From an uncultured Lachnospiraceae bacterium (GTDB lineage: Bacteria; Bacillota; Clostridia; Lachnospirales; Lachnospiraceae), in the NCBI GenBank assembly GCA_902779395.1, contig CACZBK010000015.1, positions 62,001 through 126,000 of the forward strand: a stretch of 64,000 bases of DNA. The letters run 5' to 3'. Below are positions 51,180-59,793 of the stretch, piece by piece. The first letter of the stretch is position 1. Each line of letters starts with the position of its first letter. The notes under the pieces are model-generated. The model made no database searches. It was not told where the DNA came from and saw nothing but the letters and a program-made list of their open reading frames with translations. Made by a program: the position numbers and the translations under genes.

Positions 51180-53232
51180 GTTTTTTCTTGCACTCCCTGT
51201 GGTCATTATCCGTTATCAGTTCAAAGTCTATATTATGCATCAGCTTATCAACGCTGACAGCTCTCACCTTTACCTTTTGCCCAAGATTATACCTTGTCCC
51301 GCTGAATCTCCCGCACAAAGCATGTTCCTTCTCCGAATAAGCGAAATCATCTCCGGGTATCTTCGTTACCGGCACCATACCCTCAACGGTATTGTCAAGC
51401 TTAACATACATGCCCCATCCCGTAACGCCGCTTATCATGCCCTCATATTCTTCCATCAGATGATCCTGCATATATTCAGCCATCTTCAGCTTATCCGCAT
51501 CACGCTCGGCATCTACTGCCCTGCGTTCACGTTCCGAGCACTTATTTGCTACAGACTCAAGGATATCTTCATAATGGGCGATACGTTTTTTCTTAAGTTT
51601 ATCATGAAGCTGCTCTTTAAGTATACGGTGGATCTGCAGATCCGGATAACGCCTTATCGGAGAAGTAAAATGAGTATACTCCGATGCCGCCAGCCCGAAA
51701 TGTCCGTCGCATTCAGTCGAATATCTGGCCTGTTTCATGCTTCTTAAAGACAAGCTCCTTATAAGGTCTTCTTCCGGCTTTCCCTTGCAGGCAGCAAGAA
51801 GTTTCTGTACTTCCTTCGGCTTGATCGCTGCGGGATCCCCCTTGACATTATACCCGAATCCTTTAAGCAGGTCCATAAGTTCAGCCATACGTTCCGCATC
51901 GGGTGTTTCATGGATCCTGTAAAGGAAAGGCAGCGACTTGCCATGCATGTATCCAGCCACGCATTCATTGGCGCTTAACATGAACTGCTCTATGATACCC
52001 GTGGCTGTATTATGCTCATAAGCCTTTATATCCGTAACCTTTCCGTTATCATCAAGATATACCTTTGTCTCGGGAAGATCAAAATCTATCGCTCCGCGCT
52101 TTGTCCGCAGTTTCTTAAGAGCTTCCGCAAGCTTTTCCATACGCTTAAACATCACCTTAAATCCGCGGTACTCCTTAAGAAGCGCTTTATCTTCGCCTTT
52201 CAGTATATCGGCAACGGCAGTATAAGTCATGCGCCTGTCAACATTTATAACTGATTCACATATCTCATAGCTCTTGATGTGCCCGCTTTCATCAATACGC
52301 ATGATACAGCTCATAGCCAGTCTGTCTTCTCCGGCATTCAGTGAACATATCCCGTTTGACAGACTTACGGGAAGCATGGGTATCACTTTTCCGGGAAGAT
52401 ATACACTTGTTCCACGGTTGAGCGCCTCGGCATCAAGCACACTGTCTTCTTTAACATAATGACTGACATCCGCTATATGCACGCCCAGAAGATAATCCTT
52501 GCCTTTTGTACAAAGACTGACAGCATCATCCAGATCCTTGGAATCCTCACCGTCGATCGTGACCATCTTTACATCCCTGAGATCCCTCCGGCCTTTCATC
52601 TCGCTTTTTTTGACTTTCATCGAAACTGATCCCGAAGCTTTTAATACATCATCTCCAAACTCCTCCGGAAGATCGTGCATTCTTACCACAGACATGATAT
52701 CCACTCCGGGCGCGAAAGGATCGCCCAGAACTTCGACTATCCTGCCCTCGGGTCTCCTTCCGCCTCCGCCGTAATCAATGATCTCGGCAACAACTTTATC
52801 TCCGTCAGAAACATCCCCTTCCATACCGGGTGCAATATGGATATCCTCAGCTATCCTTGCGTTGTCAGGGATAACAAAACCAAAACCCCTGCAAGCCTGG
52901 TAAGTACCTGTAAGCCGGGTGATCCCGCGTTTCAGTATTTTGGTGATACGCCCCTCTGTATGTCTGCCTCGTTTTCCTGTAAGCTCCGCTTTAACCATAT
53001 CCTGATGAAAAGCACCGTTTAGTCTGGATGCAGGAATAAAGATATCTTCATCAAGGCCTTCACAGCTTACAAAGCCGAAACCTTTTCGGTTAGTGGTAAG
53101 CACCCCTTCGAAGACAGGCTTTTTTCCGCCTTTTTTACTTTTCTTTTTATCTTTAACGGTATAGGTTCTTTTTGTTTTATTGTTCTTTTCTTTGCTTTTC
53201 ATTTCTTTGTTCTTCATTTCTTTGTTCTTCAT
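51145..53232 (-). CDS. rnr: Ribonuclease R
   Basis: 695 aa 3'-5' exoribonuclease of the RNB family, able to degrade structured RNA and part of tmRNA-linked decay. Cold-shock domains at the N-terminus (GVLTTNRKGFGFVSCEGLDEDIFIP), catalytic RNB motif TIDGEDSKDLDDAVSL with clustered Asp, LPFLYRIHETPD, FGLAASEYTHFTSPIRRYPDL, and a C-terminal S1 domain (YEGMISGVTGWGMYVKL) are all present. The Lys-rich N-terminus is built from a 15-bp repeat carrying three in-frame ATGs; the first (53232) has AAGGA at best spacing. Neighbours smpB and tmRNA fit its role. Confidence 0.97.
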   Translation of the reverse strand: MKNKEMKNKEMKSKEKNNKTKRTYTVKDKKKSKKGGKKPVFEGVLTTNRKGFGFVSCEGLDEDIFIPASRLNGAFHQDMVKAELTGKRGRHTEGRITKILKRGITRLTGTYQACRGFGFVIPDNARIAEDIHIAPGMEGDVSDGDKVVAEIIDYGGGGRRPEGRIVEVLGDPFAPGVDIMSVVRMHDLPEEFGDDVLKASGSVSMKVKKSEMKGRRDLRDVKMVTIDGEDSKDLDDAVSLCTKGKDYLLGVHIADVSHYVKEDSVLDAEALNRGTSVYLPGKVIPMLPVSLSNGICSLNAGEDRLAMSCIMRIDESGHIKSYEICESVINVDRRMTYTAVADILKGEDKALLKEYRGFKVMFKRMEKLAEALKKLRTKRGAIDFDLPETKVYLDDNGKVTDIKAYEHNTATGIIEQFMLSANECVAGYMHGKSLPFLYRIHETPDAERMAELMDLLKGFGYNVKGDPAAIKPKEVQKLLAACKGKPEEDLIRSLSLRSMKQARYSTECDGHFGLAASEYTHFTSPIRRYPDLQIHRILKEQLHDKLKKKRIAHYEDILESVANKCSERERRAVDAERDADKLKMAEYMQDHLMEEYEGMISGVTGWGMYVKLDNTVEGMVPVTKIPGDDFAYSEKEHALCGRFSGTRYNLGQKVKVRAVSVDKLMHNIDFELITDNDHRECKKKHEKRWYKARRK

Positions 53233-53234
53233 TT
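53190..53234 (-). repeat. 15-bp tandem repeat carrying alternative start codons of rnr
   Basis: Two exact copies and one near copy of ATGAAGAACAAAGAA encode MKNKE-MKNKE-MKSKE. Each unit brings its own ATG, so gain or loss of a unit keeps the frame and a start codon. Confidence 0.8.
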
Positions 53235-53254
53235 CTTTTTCCTTACTTATCCGG

Positions 53255-53292
53255 CCGCCGGTCAGCTTTAGCCGACATCTTCCTTTCGGCGG
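53255..53292 (-). promoter_or_regulatory. Structured leader upstream of rnr
   Basis: Two stacked helices: P1 CCGCCG/CGGCGG (53287-53292 with 53255-53260) and P2 GTCGGC/GCTGAC with a TAAA loop (53271-53276 with 53261-53266). They are joined by a 10-nt one-sided bulge (53277-53286). It lies between the secG terminator and the rnr start. Confidence 0.5.
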
Positions 53293-53303
53293 TTCTGCGA
53301 TTT

Positions 53304-53330
53304 AAAAAAGCCCCTCTTTTTCAGAGGGGC
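53304..53330 (-). terminator. Terminator of secG
   Basis: Minus-strand GCCCCTC, 7-nt loop, GAGGGGC, then TTTTTT: a textbook intrinsic terminator 17 bp after the secG stop. Confidence 0.93.
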
Positions 53331-53346
53331 CATAAGATCAGATCCG

Positions 53347-53580
53347 TTAAAATGCTGAGATATTAAGTACTGCCGCAAGCAGGATAGCCGCTATCGAAAG
53401 TACCCTTGTTATCATCAGCACTCTGCCTTCACGTGACCGGGATTTGTTCTTATCCCAATAAGTATCACTTGAGCCGCCTGTAAGGCCGCTGATACCTGAA
53501 TCACGTCCCTTCTGCATAAGTACTACAACACAAAGTGCTATACAAACCATTATAAACAAGATAGTTAATGCCGTTCTCAT
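53347..53580 (-). CDS. secG: Protein translocase subunit SecG
   Basis: 77 aa. Two hydrophobic helices (LTILFIMVCIALCVVVLMQ and VLMITRVLSIAAILLAAVL) flank the conserved QKGRDSGISGLTGGSS loop typical of SecG. It is an accessory part of the SecYEG channel. AGGAGG precedes the ATG. It has its own promoter and a strong terminator, so rnr just downstream is probably mostly independent, although the secG-rnr-smpB-ssrA order is conserved in Firmicutes. Confidence 0.95.
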   Translation of the reverse strand: MRTALTILFIMVCIALCVVVLMQKGRDSGISGLTGGSSDTYWDKNKSRSREGRVLMITRVLSIAAILLAAVLNISAF

Positions 53581-53610
53581 AACAAACCTCCTGAATTTCC
53601 AAACAGGGAT

Positions 53611-53639
53611 ATCCTATCACATAGTCTACATAAATGCAA
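53611..53639 (-). promoter_or_regulatory. Promoter of secG
   Basis: Minus-strand TTGCAT (53634-53639), 17-bp spacer, TAGGAT (53611-53616). It is arranged back-to-back with the DAHP synthase promoter. Confidence 0.65.
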
Positions 53640-53670
53640 GCATTTTTTTCAGACATATTTATGGTGATTA

Positions 53671-53699
53671 TTGCCTTTAGATACACGCAGTGTTATAAT
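53671..53699 (+). promoter_or_regulatory. Promoter of the DAHP synthase gene
   Basis: Plus-strand TTGCCT (53671-53676), 17-bp spacer, TATAAT (53694-53699). The ~70-nt leader contains a perfect 12-bp palindrome GATCTTAAGATC (53720-53731), a possible regulator site. Confidence 0.7.
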
Positions 53700-53776
53700 C
53701 ACATACGTTTTTATAATATGATCTTAAGATCGATCTGGTTTTTTATTTATTTTATGATACTTACGGAGGAAAAAAG

Positions 53777-54805
53777 ATGTCATTTAAGATAAAAAGAGCT
53801 CTCCCTACACCGGAAGAGATATGCGCTCAGTATCCTGTTCCGGATGAACTTAAAGAACTCAAAAAGAAGCGTGACCGGGAAATATGCGACATAATAAGCG
53901 GCAAAAGCGATAAATTCCTGCTTATCATAGGTCCCTGCTCCGCAGACAACGAAGAAGCCGTGGTGGATTATACCGACCGCCTGGCACGTATCTATCCCAA
54001 AGTAAGCGACAGACTTGTGCTTGTACCGCGAGTATATACCAATAAGCCGCGTACCAACGGCGATGGATACAAAGGCATAGTTTCACAGCCTGATCCCGAA
54101 CAGGGAGAAGATTTCCTTCACGGACTTATAGCAATGCGCCAGATGCATCTGCGTGTAATGAGCGAGTCCCGACTGACCGCCGCCGATGAAATGCTCTATC
54201 CCGAAAACTGGCCCTACATTTCGGATATACTTTCTTATGTAGCCATAGGTGCAAGATCCGTCGAGGATCAGCAGCACCGTCTTACCAGCAGCGGCTTTGA
54301 TGTGGCTACCGGTATGAAGAACCCTACAAGCGGCCATCTGTCGGTCATGCTCAATTCCATTTATGCAGCACAGCAGCCTCATTCTTTCATATTCAGGGGC
54401 AATGAAGTGGAAACCAGCGGCAACCCTTATGCGCACGCCATACTGCGTGGTGCCGTGAACAAAAACGGATCGAACATTTCCAATTATCACTATGAAGACC
54501 TGGCTTTGCTCCTCGAATTATACCAGGAGCGAAATGTAGTCAACCCCGCATGCATAATAGATGCCAACCACAATAATTCCGGCAAACGCTTTGCTGAACA
54601 GCCGCGAATAATAAAAGAGGTGCTCCACTCCCGCCGTGTCAATCCCGAGATAAGAAAGCTCGTAAAAGGTGTAATGGTAGAAAGCTACATCAAGGAAGGC
54701 AGCCAGAAGATAGGTGAAGGAATATACGGAAAATCCATCACCGACCCCTGCCTGGGATGGGCAGACAGCGAACAGCTGATATATGATATCGCCGATCTGG
54801 TATAA
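53777..54805 (+). CDS. 3-deoxy-7-phosphoheptulonate (DAHP) synthase, class I (AroFGH type)
   Basis: 342 aa. It condenses PEP and erythrose 4-phosphate, the first step of aromatic amino acid synthesis. Motifs: LLIIGPCSADNEEAVVDY, PRVYTNKPRTNGDGYKG, IGARSVEDQQHRLTSSG, GMKNPTSGHLSVMLNSI and IIDANHNNSGK. No extra regulatory domain is fused. This is the only plus-strand gene in the window, with its own promoter, GGAGG ribosome-binding site and terminator. Later pathway steps (aroE, aroQ, aroK) are encoded ~15 kb away. Confidence 0.96.
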   Translation: MSFKIKRALPTPEEICAQYPVPDELKELKKKRDREICDIISGKSDKFLLIIGPCSADNEEAVVDYTDRLARIYPKVSDRLVLVPRVYTNKPRTNGDGYKGIVSQPDPEQGEDFLHGLIAMRQMHLRVMSESRLTAADEMLYPENWPYISDILSYVAIGARSVEDQQHRLTSSGFDVATGMKNPTSGHLSVMLNSIYAAQQPHSFIFRGNEVETSGNPYAHAILRGAVNKNGSNISNYHYEDLALLLELYQERNVVNPACIIDANHNNSGKRFAEQPRIIKEVLHSRRVNPEIRKLVKGVMVESYIKEGSQKIGEGIYGKSITDPCLGWADSEQLIYDIADLV

Positions 54806-54824
54806 ACCCTATCAGACTGTAACG

Positions 54825-54856
54825 AAAAACCCCGGTCATAAGACCGGGGTTTTTCT
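54825..54856. terminator. Bidirectional terminator between DAHP synthase and xerD
   Basis: Stem ACCCCGGTC/GACCGGGGT with a short loop, flanked by A5 on one side and T5 on the other, so it can end transcription of both convergent genes. Confidence 0.9.
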
Positions 54857-54892
54857 TAAATAGAGGAGAATAATGATTTACAAAAATTAGGG

Positions 54893-55780
54893 TTATCCCC
54901 TGGGAAAATTCTTAACATAAACTTCGCGGAGTTTATTCTGGGACATATTTGCATATATCTGGGTAGTAGATATATCCGAATGCCCAAGCATCTCCTGTAC
55001 ACTGCGAAGGTCGGCTCCGTTCTCTACAAGATGTGCCGCAAATGAATGACGAAGTGTATGCGGAGTGATATCTGCGGTTATACCGGCCTTTCTTGCATAA
55101 TATTTAACCAGTTTCCAGAAGCCCTGACGGCTCATAGGCTGTCCGGAGCAATTGGTAAACAGCACATCGGATGTCTGGTCCTCAAGCATAAGATCTCTTG
55201 CATTTCGTAAGTAGTCTGCGAGAGCTCTCTTAGCAGGTGCTCCGAAAGGAACCACACGCTCCTTCTTTGCATCCCTGCATACTATATATCCGACCTGCAG
55301 ATTGATATCAGAAACATTAAGGTTTATAAGTTCCGAAACTCTTATTCCCGTAGCATATAAAAGCTCGAGCATTGCTCTGTCCCTGAGATCCTTGGGTGCG
55401 GAACCCTTAGGCTGGTCAAGCAGACGGTTGACCTCATCTGTTGTAAGTATCTCGGGGAGTTTCTTCTCGATCCTCGGTGCTTTGAGATCTTCCGCTATAT
55501 CCTCACTCACATATCCCTTACGGAAAAGAAAATGGAAAAACGCTTTTATAGATGCGATATTTCTTGAAACCGTTGCAGCTGCAAGGTCGCTCTTTTCCAT
55601 CAGCAGGATATAATTCTGAAGTGTTGTGGCACTTACTTTATTAAGTTCGTCAGCCCCCTGAGAGATAAGATATTTTTCAAGCTTTGCTATATCTCTCTTA
55701 TAGGAAAGCTCCGTATTTCTTGATGTTTTCTTAACGTCCTTAAGATAGTCGATAAATTCATTAAGCTCTTTTTCCATCAT
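54893..55780 (-). CDS. xerD: Tyrosine recombinase XerD
   Basis: 295 aa from the ATG at 55780 (GGTGAAG upstream); an ATG at 55804 with GAGGG is an alternative. It resolves chromosome dimers at dif. The N-terminal SAM-like domain is followed by the catalytic domain with R147 (TGIRVSEL), Lys in CRDAKKERVVP, H241/R244 (PHTLRHSFAAHL), H267 (LGHSDISTTQIY) and the nucleophile Y276. Normal length, no transposon neighbours, so it is the housekeeping recombinase. It has a strong promoter and a ~130-nt structured leader. Confidence 0.93.
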   Translation of the reverse strand: MMEKELNEFIDYLKDVKKTSRNTELSYKRDIAKLEKYLISQGADELNKVSATTLQNYILLMEKSDLAAATVSRNIASIKAFFHFLFRKGYVSEDIAEDLKAPRIEKKLPEILTTDEVNRLLDQPKGSAPKDLRDRAMLELLYATGIRVSELINLNVSDINLQVGYIVCRDAKKERVVPFGAPAKRALADYLRNARDLMLEDQTSDVLFTNCSGQPMSRQGFWKLVKYYARKAGITADITPHTLRHSFAAHLVENGADLRSVQEMLGHSDISTTQIYANMSQNKLREVYVKNFPRG

Positions 55781-55844
55781 GCTTACTTCACCGGCATTTA
55801 CCATCTCACTAAACCCTCTTCATAATTTATTTTACCGTCTTTAA

Positions 55845-55906
55845 CAGGCTTAAACGTTACATAAAAATGCTACATAACGAGATTGACATAAGCCTGTCTT
55901 CGGCTT
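55845..55906 (-). promoter_or_regulatory. Structured leader RNA of xerD with two alternative helices
   Basis: Helix A pairs AAGCC (55902-55906) with GGCTT (55890-55894). Helix B pairs CAGGCTTA (55889-55896) with TAAGCCTG (55845-55852) and encloses an inner CGTTA/TAACG stem (55875-55879 with 55855-55859). A and B share bases and exclude each other, the pattern of a switching leader. I match it to no known riboswitch. Confidence 0.5.
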
Positions 55907-55915
55907 TCATGAGTG

Positions 55916-55944
55916 ATTATAAATGGGCAAATTTAGAAAAGCAA
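55916..55944 (-). promoter_or_regulatory. Promoter of xerD
   Basis: Minus-strand TTGCTT (55939-55944), 17-bp spacer, TATAAT (55916-55921). The 269-bp gap to the NUDIX gene at 56050 holds this promoter, the leader structure and no other gene that I can support. Confidence 0.75.
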
Positions 55945-56049
55945 ACAGAAAATCAAGTGATTTTTAGCCTTATTTTACGGCTGTTTATGGTTAACACAAA
56001 ATATCGCAGAAGGATATTTTATGTGTACCACATCTTGAGAACAAGAAAT

Positions 56050-56631
56050 TTATTTATTGACCTTATTGGTCAAAAATGCGTAGGCAGAGATGGCTGCAAC
56101 CGTCTTTCCGTCATTAAGCTGTCCGGAAAAGATCATTTTCATAAGCTCATTTACATCCCATGCTTCAACATTTATGAATTCATCGGCATCCGGATGACGT
56201 TTGGCACGTTTAAGCCCTTTAGCCAGATATATATCTATCTTCTCACCGCTGTATGCCACCGTAGGATAAAACGACATAAGGAAACTCACTTCCGAAGCGG
56301 TAAACCCGGTCTCTTCAGTCAGCTCACGGACAGCAGCCGCCTTCGTAGGTTCATCAGGACCTTCAAGGCCGCCTGCGGGTATCTCTATCATAAAACGGTC
56401 AAAAGCATTTCTGTATTGTCTTACCAGTATTATACGCCCTTCGTCATCAACAGGGAGCACAGCTGCCGCTCCCTGATGATAAATATAGTCCCACACCCGT
56501 ATATTCCCGTTCGGGATCCGTACCGTATCATGGCAATACGTAAGGATAGATCCTTTAACTATTTCCTCACGTTTTAAGCGTTCTATCTTCATTTTATCCA
56601 GCGGTGCCTGTTTAAACAGCTCTTCTGACAT
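56050..56631 (-). CDS. NUDIX hydrolase, ADP-ribose pyrophosphatase type
   Basis: 193 aa from the ATG at 56631 (AAAGGTG at good spacing). The Nudix box is GLEGPDEPTKAAAVRELTEETGF with the preceding IEIPAGG, characteristic of ADP-ribose pyrophosphatases. VLPVDDEGRIILVRQYRNAF is the usual upstream strand pair. It hydrolyses ADP-ribose or related nucleotide sugars, with exact substrate inferred. It lies 43 bp downstream of pepC. Confidence 0.93.
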   Translation of the reverse strand: MSEELFKQAPLDKMKIERLKREEIVKGSILTYCHDTVRIPNGNIRVWDYIYHQGAAAVLPVDDEGRIILVRQYRNAFDRFMIEIPAGGLEGPDEPTKAAAVRELTEETGFTASEVSFLMSFYPTVAYSGEKIDIYLAKGLKRAKRHPDADEFINVEAWDVNELMKMIFSGQLNDGKTVAAISAYAFLTNKVNK

Positions 56632-56674
56632 TATCGCAATCACCTTTCATCGTAAGACATACCTGAAATTCTTT

Positions 56675-58021
56675 TTAATCAGCCAGTGTTCCGAACGGAT
56701 CCCAGGGCTGAAGCTCGGTCACTTTACCGTCAAGCTGCTTTCTGGATGCGGCATCAAGATACTTTTTGTTTACTACCACCTGATACACATAATCATCAAA
56801 CCATTCATCACTTGCCACATAATATCCGTCAACACCCGAATCTTTTCCCCAGCTGTTTTCTATGCGCCAGCGGTCGGGCTGTCCTTTCTCATTGATATTA
56901 ACACCGAGTATCACCATGGCATGGTTCATGGCACTGTCTCCGTAGTCAAGAGCCTGTGCTTTATCAAAGATAAATCTCACATTAAACAGCTCTTCGAACG
57001 CGGCGCTCTTCTTATCAAAAACACCTTCCTTACGTACGCCGAATTTCCTGCAGTCCGATCCGAACCACACCGGGTGCCCGTCCTTAAGCTGTTTGATCAC
57101 TGCTTTTTTTATCTTATCCATCTCAAGATTAAGATATTTAACCGGAGCGCCCTCAACTACATTTCCAAGATACTTTACGGTATAAGTTTTTCCGTAAGGC
57201 TTATCCTTCGTCGGAGCATTTATGATCGATACACATTCACTGAGTCTGATCCCGACATATTTCTTAAAGAAATCCACCGGTGTGATCCCGAATTCCTGTA
57301 TCAGCTTATCATCCTTGCTTCTTAAGCAAAGGTCGAATTTTCTGGGAGGCTCACCCAGGGATATGACAAGCATCCTGTATATCTCATTTAAGAAACCTTC
57401 CTTCATTTTCTGTACCTGTGCGGTAGTGTTATCAGCATTTATGCTCTCTCTCAAAAGCATTGCATCTTCACGCAGCTTACCCGTAAGATACATATCAAAC
57501 CAGCGCGAAGCCTCTGCCCCCTTTGCATCAGGATAAGCATATTTGGGAACAACACCGTACTTTTCCACCAGATTGGAAAGCATATCCCATTGCCCGCCGT
57601 CACATAAGGGATCGGCATTTATAAACTGAAACAGTCTTCCGTCCAGAGGCTCGCTGCTTGTCTTTATCACGCTCTCAAGATAATAATTTGCTTTTTCCAG
57701 CTTATCGTAGAAAAAAAGATAATTCTGAGAAAGTTCAAAATTATCAAGATTGTATTTTTTTATAATCTCATAGCGGAAGGTATTCAGCGCAGAGAATATC
57801 CAGCATCTTCCGCTGGCTTTCTGATCGGTTATCTTCCCCTGCTTAAGATCGATATTAAAAGTAAAAGGAAGAGCGGATACGGCAGAAAGATCTGTGGCTG
57901 CCTCCATTATCCCGTTTTTCGATGCCGCCCTTGCCGCAATAAGATTGGCACGGTCCGAATTAAATTCCCTGCTCATCTCACTTAACTGTTTTAGACTGAT
58001 CCCTTTTGCTTTTCCGGCCAT
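56675..58021 (-). CDS. pepC: Aminopeptidase C / bleomycin hydrolase (C1B)
   Basis: 448 aa cytoplasmic cysteine peptidase that forms hexameric barrels. The catalytic set is Q67 and C73 in DQKASGRCWIFSALN, H367 in MNHAMV and N389 in ENSWG. The length and the C-terminal WFDDYVYQVVVNKKYL match the family. It likely trims peptides; the PreP-type protease at 13539 is another peptide scavenger in this window. AGGAGG precedes the ATG. Confidence 0.96.
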   Translation of the reverse strand: MAGKAKGISLKQLSEMSREFNSDRANLIAARAASKNGIMEAATDLSAVSALPFTFNIDLKQGKITDQKASGRCWIFSALNTFRYEIIKKYNLDNFELSQNYLFFYDKLEKANYYLESVIKTSSEPLDGRLFQFINADPLCDGGQWDMLSNLVEKYGVVPKYAYPDAKGAEASRWFDMYLTGKLREDAMLLRESINADNTTAQVQKMKEGFLNEIYRMLVISLGEPPRKFDLCLRSKDDKLIQEFGITPVDFFKKYVGIRLSECVSIINAPTKDKPYGKTYTVKYLGNVVEGAPVKYLNLEMDKIKKAVIKQLKDGHPVWFGSDCRKFGVRKEGVFDKKSAAFEELFNVRFIFDKAQALDYGDSAMNHAMVILGVNINEKGQPDRWRIENSWGKDSGVDGYYVASDEWFDDYVYQVVVNKKYLDAASRKQLDGKVTELQPWDPFGTLAD

Positions 58022-58040
58022 TTTTTAATCCTCCTGATGT

Positions 58041-59774
58041 TTATACTGTTTCTGTAAGGCCATTTATCCCCGGCTTCACTGCCATGGAATAGTTTGTATA
58101 ATATACCACAAATCCCGGGGCTGCGCCCGCAGGTTTTTTCAACTCTTTTTTCTTCAGATAATCCACTTCACATTTATCCTGCTGTGAAGCTGATGAATAA
58201 TATGCCGCCAGAGCTGCCGCCTGTTCAAAAACCTTATCCGGCAGCTCCTTCCCTCCGCACTTTACCAGCACATGGCTTCCGGGTACTTTCTTTGCATGAA
58301 ACCACCAGTCACCGCCGTCTGCCAGCTTGAACGATATCTCATCATTCTGGTAATTATTCTTTCCCACATAGATATGATATCCGTCTTCCGTAACATAATG
58401 CAGAGGTTTTCCGCTTTTCTTTTCTTTCTTTTCGCTGTTCTTTTTCTTAATATACCCCGTATCGGAAAGCTCCTTTCGTATCTCGTTAAGATCTTCTTCC
58501 CGCCGTGCTATATCAAGCGAGAGCTGTACGCTTTCAAGATGCATAAGCTCATTACGCGTTATATTCACCTGCTCACTCAGTGCTTCATAGGTTCGTTTCT
58601 GCTTCTGATATTTATCAAAATACCGGCCTGCATTCTCCATCGGGCTAAGGTCCGGATCAAGGCTTATCTTCAGTGTGGTATTATCATAATAATTCAGCGC
58701 CTCATATTCCCGCGTACCGCTTTCAATCTGATATGCATAGGCAGTGAGCAGTTCACCGCACAGTTTCAGTTTTTCTCTTTTCTCTGTATCGGCAAGCTGT
58801 TTTTCCTGCAGCTTAAGCTTTTTTACCGTTCTCTCAACAGCAGTCTGCACTATATGCCGAAGATCCGTTGAGCGCTGTCTGATACGCACCACTGCTTCTT
58901 TCTTTGAATAATAATCTTCAAGCAATGCAGACATGCTCTCATAAGCACATGACTCGGGATACGCTCCCGTGTTTATTGCACTGAATTCCTTCGGCTCATC
59001 TTTATCATAATAGATACAGGGATCAAAACTTAAGCTTCTTACACGTCCCATCACCTTATCGAAACTCATAAACAGAGCATCTTTATCGGGGGCGGAGATA
59101 TTGAGCGCAGCAGCATCCATGCGATCGTCTATGCCGGACAGGCGAACGATCTCCGAAGCCATCAGCGGAGATATCCCGGAATAAAGATCCATAAGACATC
59201 CGGCAGCATCTCTTCCTGCTTTCGCACCTTTAAGGAAATCCTCCCGGTCCGCTTTGAGCGGATCCTGCTTTTTATCTCCCCCTGCCACAAAATACTCTCT
59301 GCCCGGAAGCACTTCTCTTACGGAACTCACCATGGCAGAAACTCTTTTAATAGCATCGATTATCTTTTCGTTTTCATCAAGAAGAATGATATTACTGTGC
59401 TTACCCATGATCTCACAGACAAGGGTCTTGTATTTCAGATCCCCCATCTCATCATAATGTTCGAATCTGATCCTGATGATCCGTTCCAGTCCCGGCTGGC
59501 TTATCTCCATTATCCTGGCACTCCCCAGGTACTTGCGTAAAAGCATGCAAAAAGCAGGCGCCGTAACAGGCGCCGGTTTATTATTACTGCACAGATATAC
59601 CAGAGGCAGTGATGCATCTGCCGACATCAGCAGCCGATACTGACCATCAGCCGTCTTGACAGTGATGATAAGCGCATCCCTCTCTGGCTGCGATATCTTG
59701 GCGACCCTGCCGGGTACTATCCTGTCATTGAGTTCTTTAACCACCGCCGCTACGGTGATCCCGTCAAATGCCAT
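58041..59774 (-). CDS. rqcH: Rqc2/RqcH-type NFACT protein (ribosome quality control)
   Basis: 577 aa. In Bacillus RqcH binds stalled 50S subunits and adds C-terminal Ala tails. NFACT-N begins MAFDGITVAAVVKELNDRIVPGRVAKI; a central coiled coil follows (VRIRQRSTDLRHIVQ to ~430). The NFACT-R domain is at the end: YHIYVGKNNYQNDEISFK, WWFHAKKVPGSHVLVK. Older annotations call it fibronectin-binding protein. With tmRNA-SmpB at 50-51 kb, the window encodes both main ribosome-rescue routes. Confidence 0.94.
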   Translation of the reverse strand: MAFDGITVAAVVKELNDRIVPGRVAKISQPERDALIITVKTADGQYRLLMSADASLPLVYLCSNNKPAPVTAPAFCMLLRKYLGSARIMEISQPGLERIIRIRFEHYDEMGDLKYKTLVCEIMGKHSNIILLDENEKIIDAIKRVSAMVSSVREVLPGREYFVAGGDKKQDPLKADREDFLKGAKAGRDAAGCLMDLYSGISPLMASEIVRLSGIDDRMDAAALNISAPDKDALFMSFDKVMGRVRSLSFDPCIYYDKDEPKEFSAINTGAYPESCAYESMSALLEDYYSKKEAVVRIRQRSTDLRHIVQTAVERTVKKLKLQEKQLADTEKREKLKLCGELLTAYAYQIESGTREYEALNYYDNTTLKISLDPDLSPMENAGRYFDKYQKQKRTYEALSEQVNITRNELMHLESVQLSLDIARREEDLNEIRKELSDTGYIKKKNSEKKEKKSGKPLHYVTEDGYHIYVGKNNYQNDEISFKLADGGDWWFHAKKVPGSHVLVKCGGKELPDKVFEQAAALAAYYSSASQQDKCEVDYLKKKELKKPAGAAPGFVVYYTNYSMAVKPGINGLTETV

Positions 59775-59793
59775 ATCCGCATTCTCCTGAATT

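Noticed and set aside
53720-53731. 12-bp palindrome GATCTTAAGATC as a defined operator for DAHP synthase
   Set aside because: A single short AT-rich palindrome in a leader is too weak alone; it is mentioned only with the promoter.
54893-55780. Integrase of a mobile element
   Set aside because: The length, catalytic residues and housekeeping neighbours fit chromosomal XerD; no attachment repeats or phage genes are nearby.
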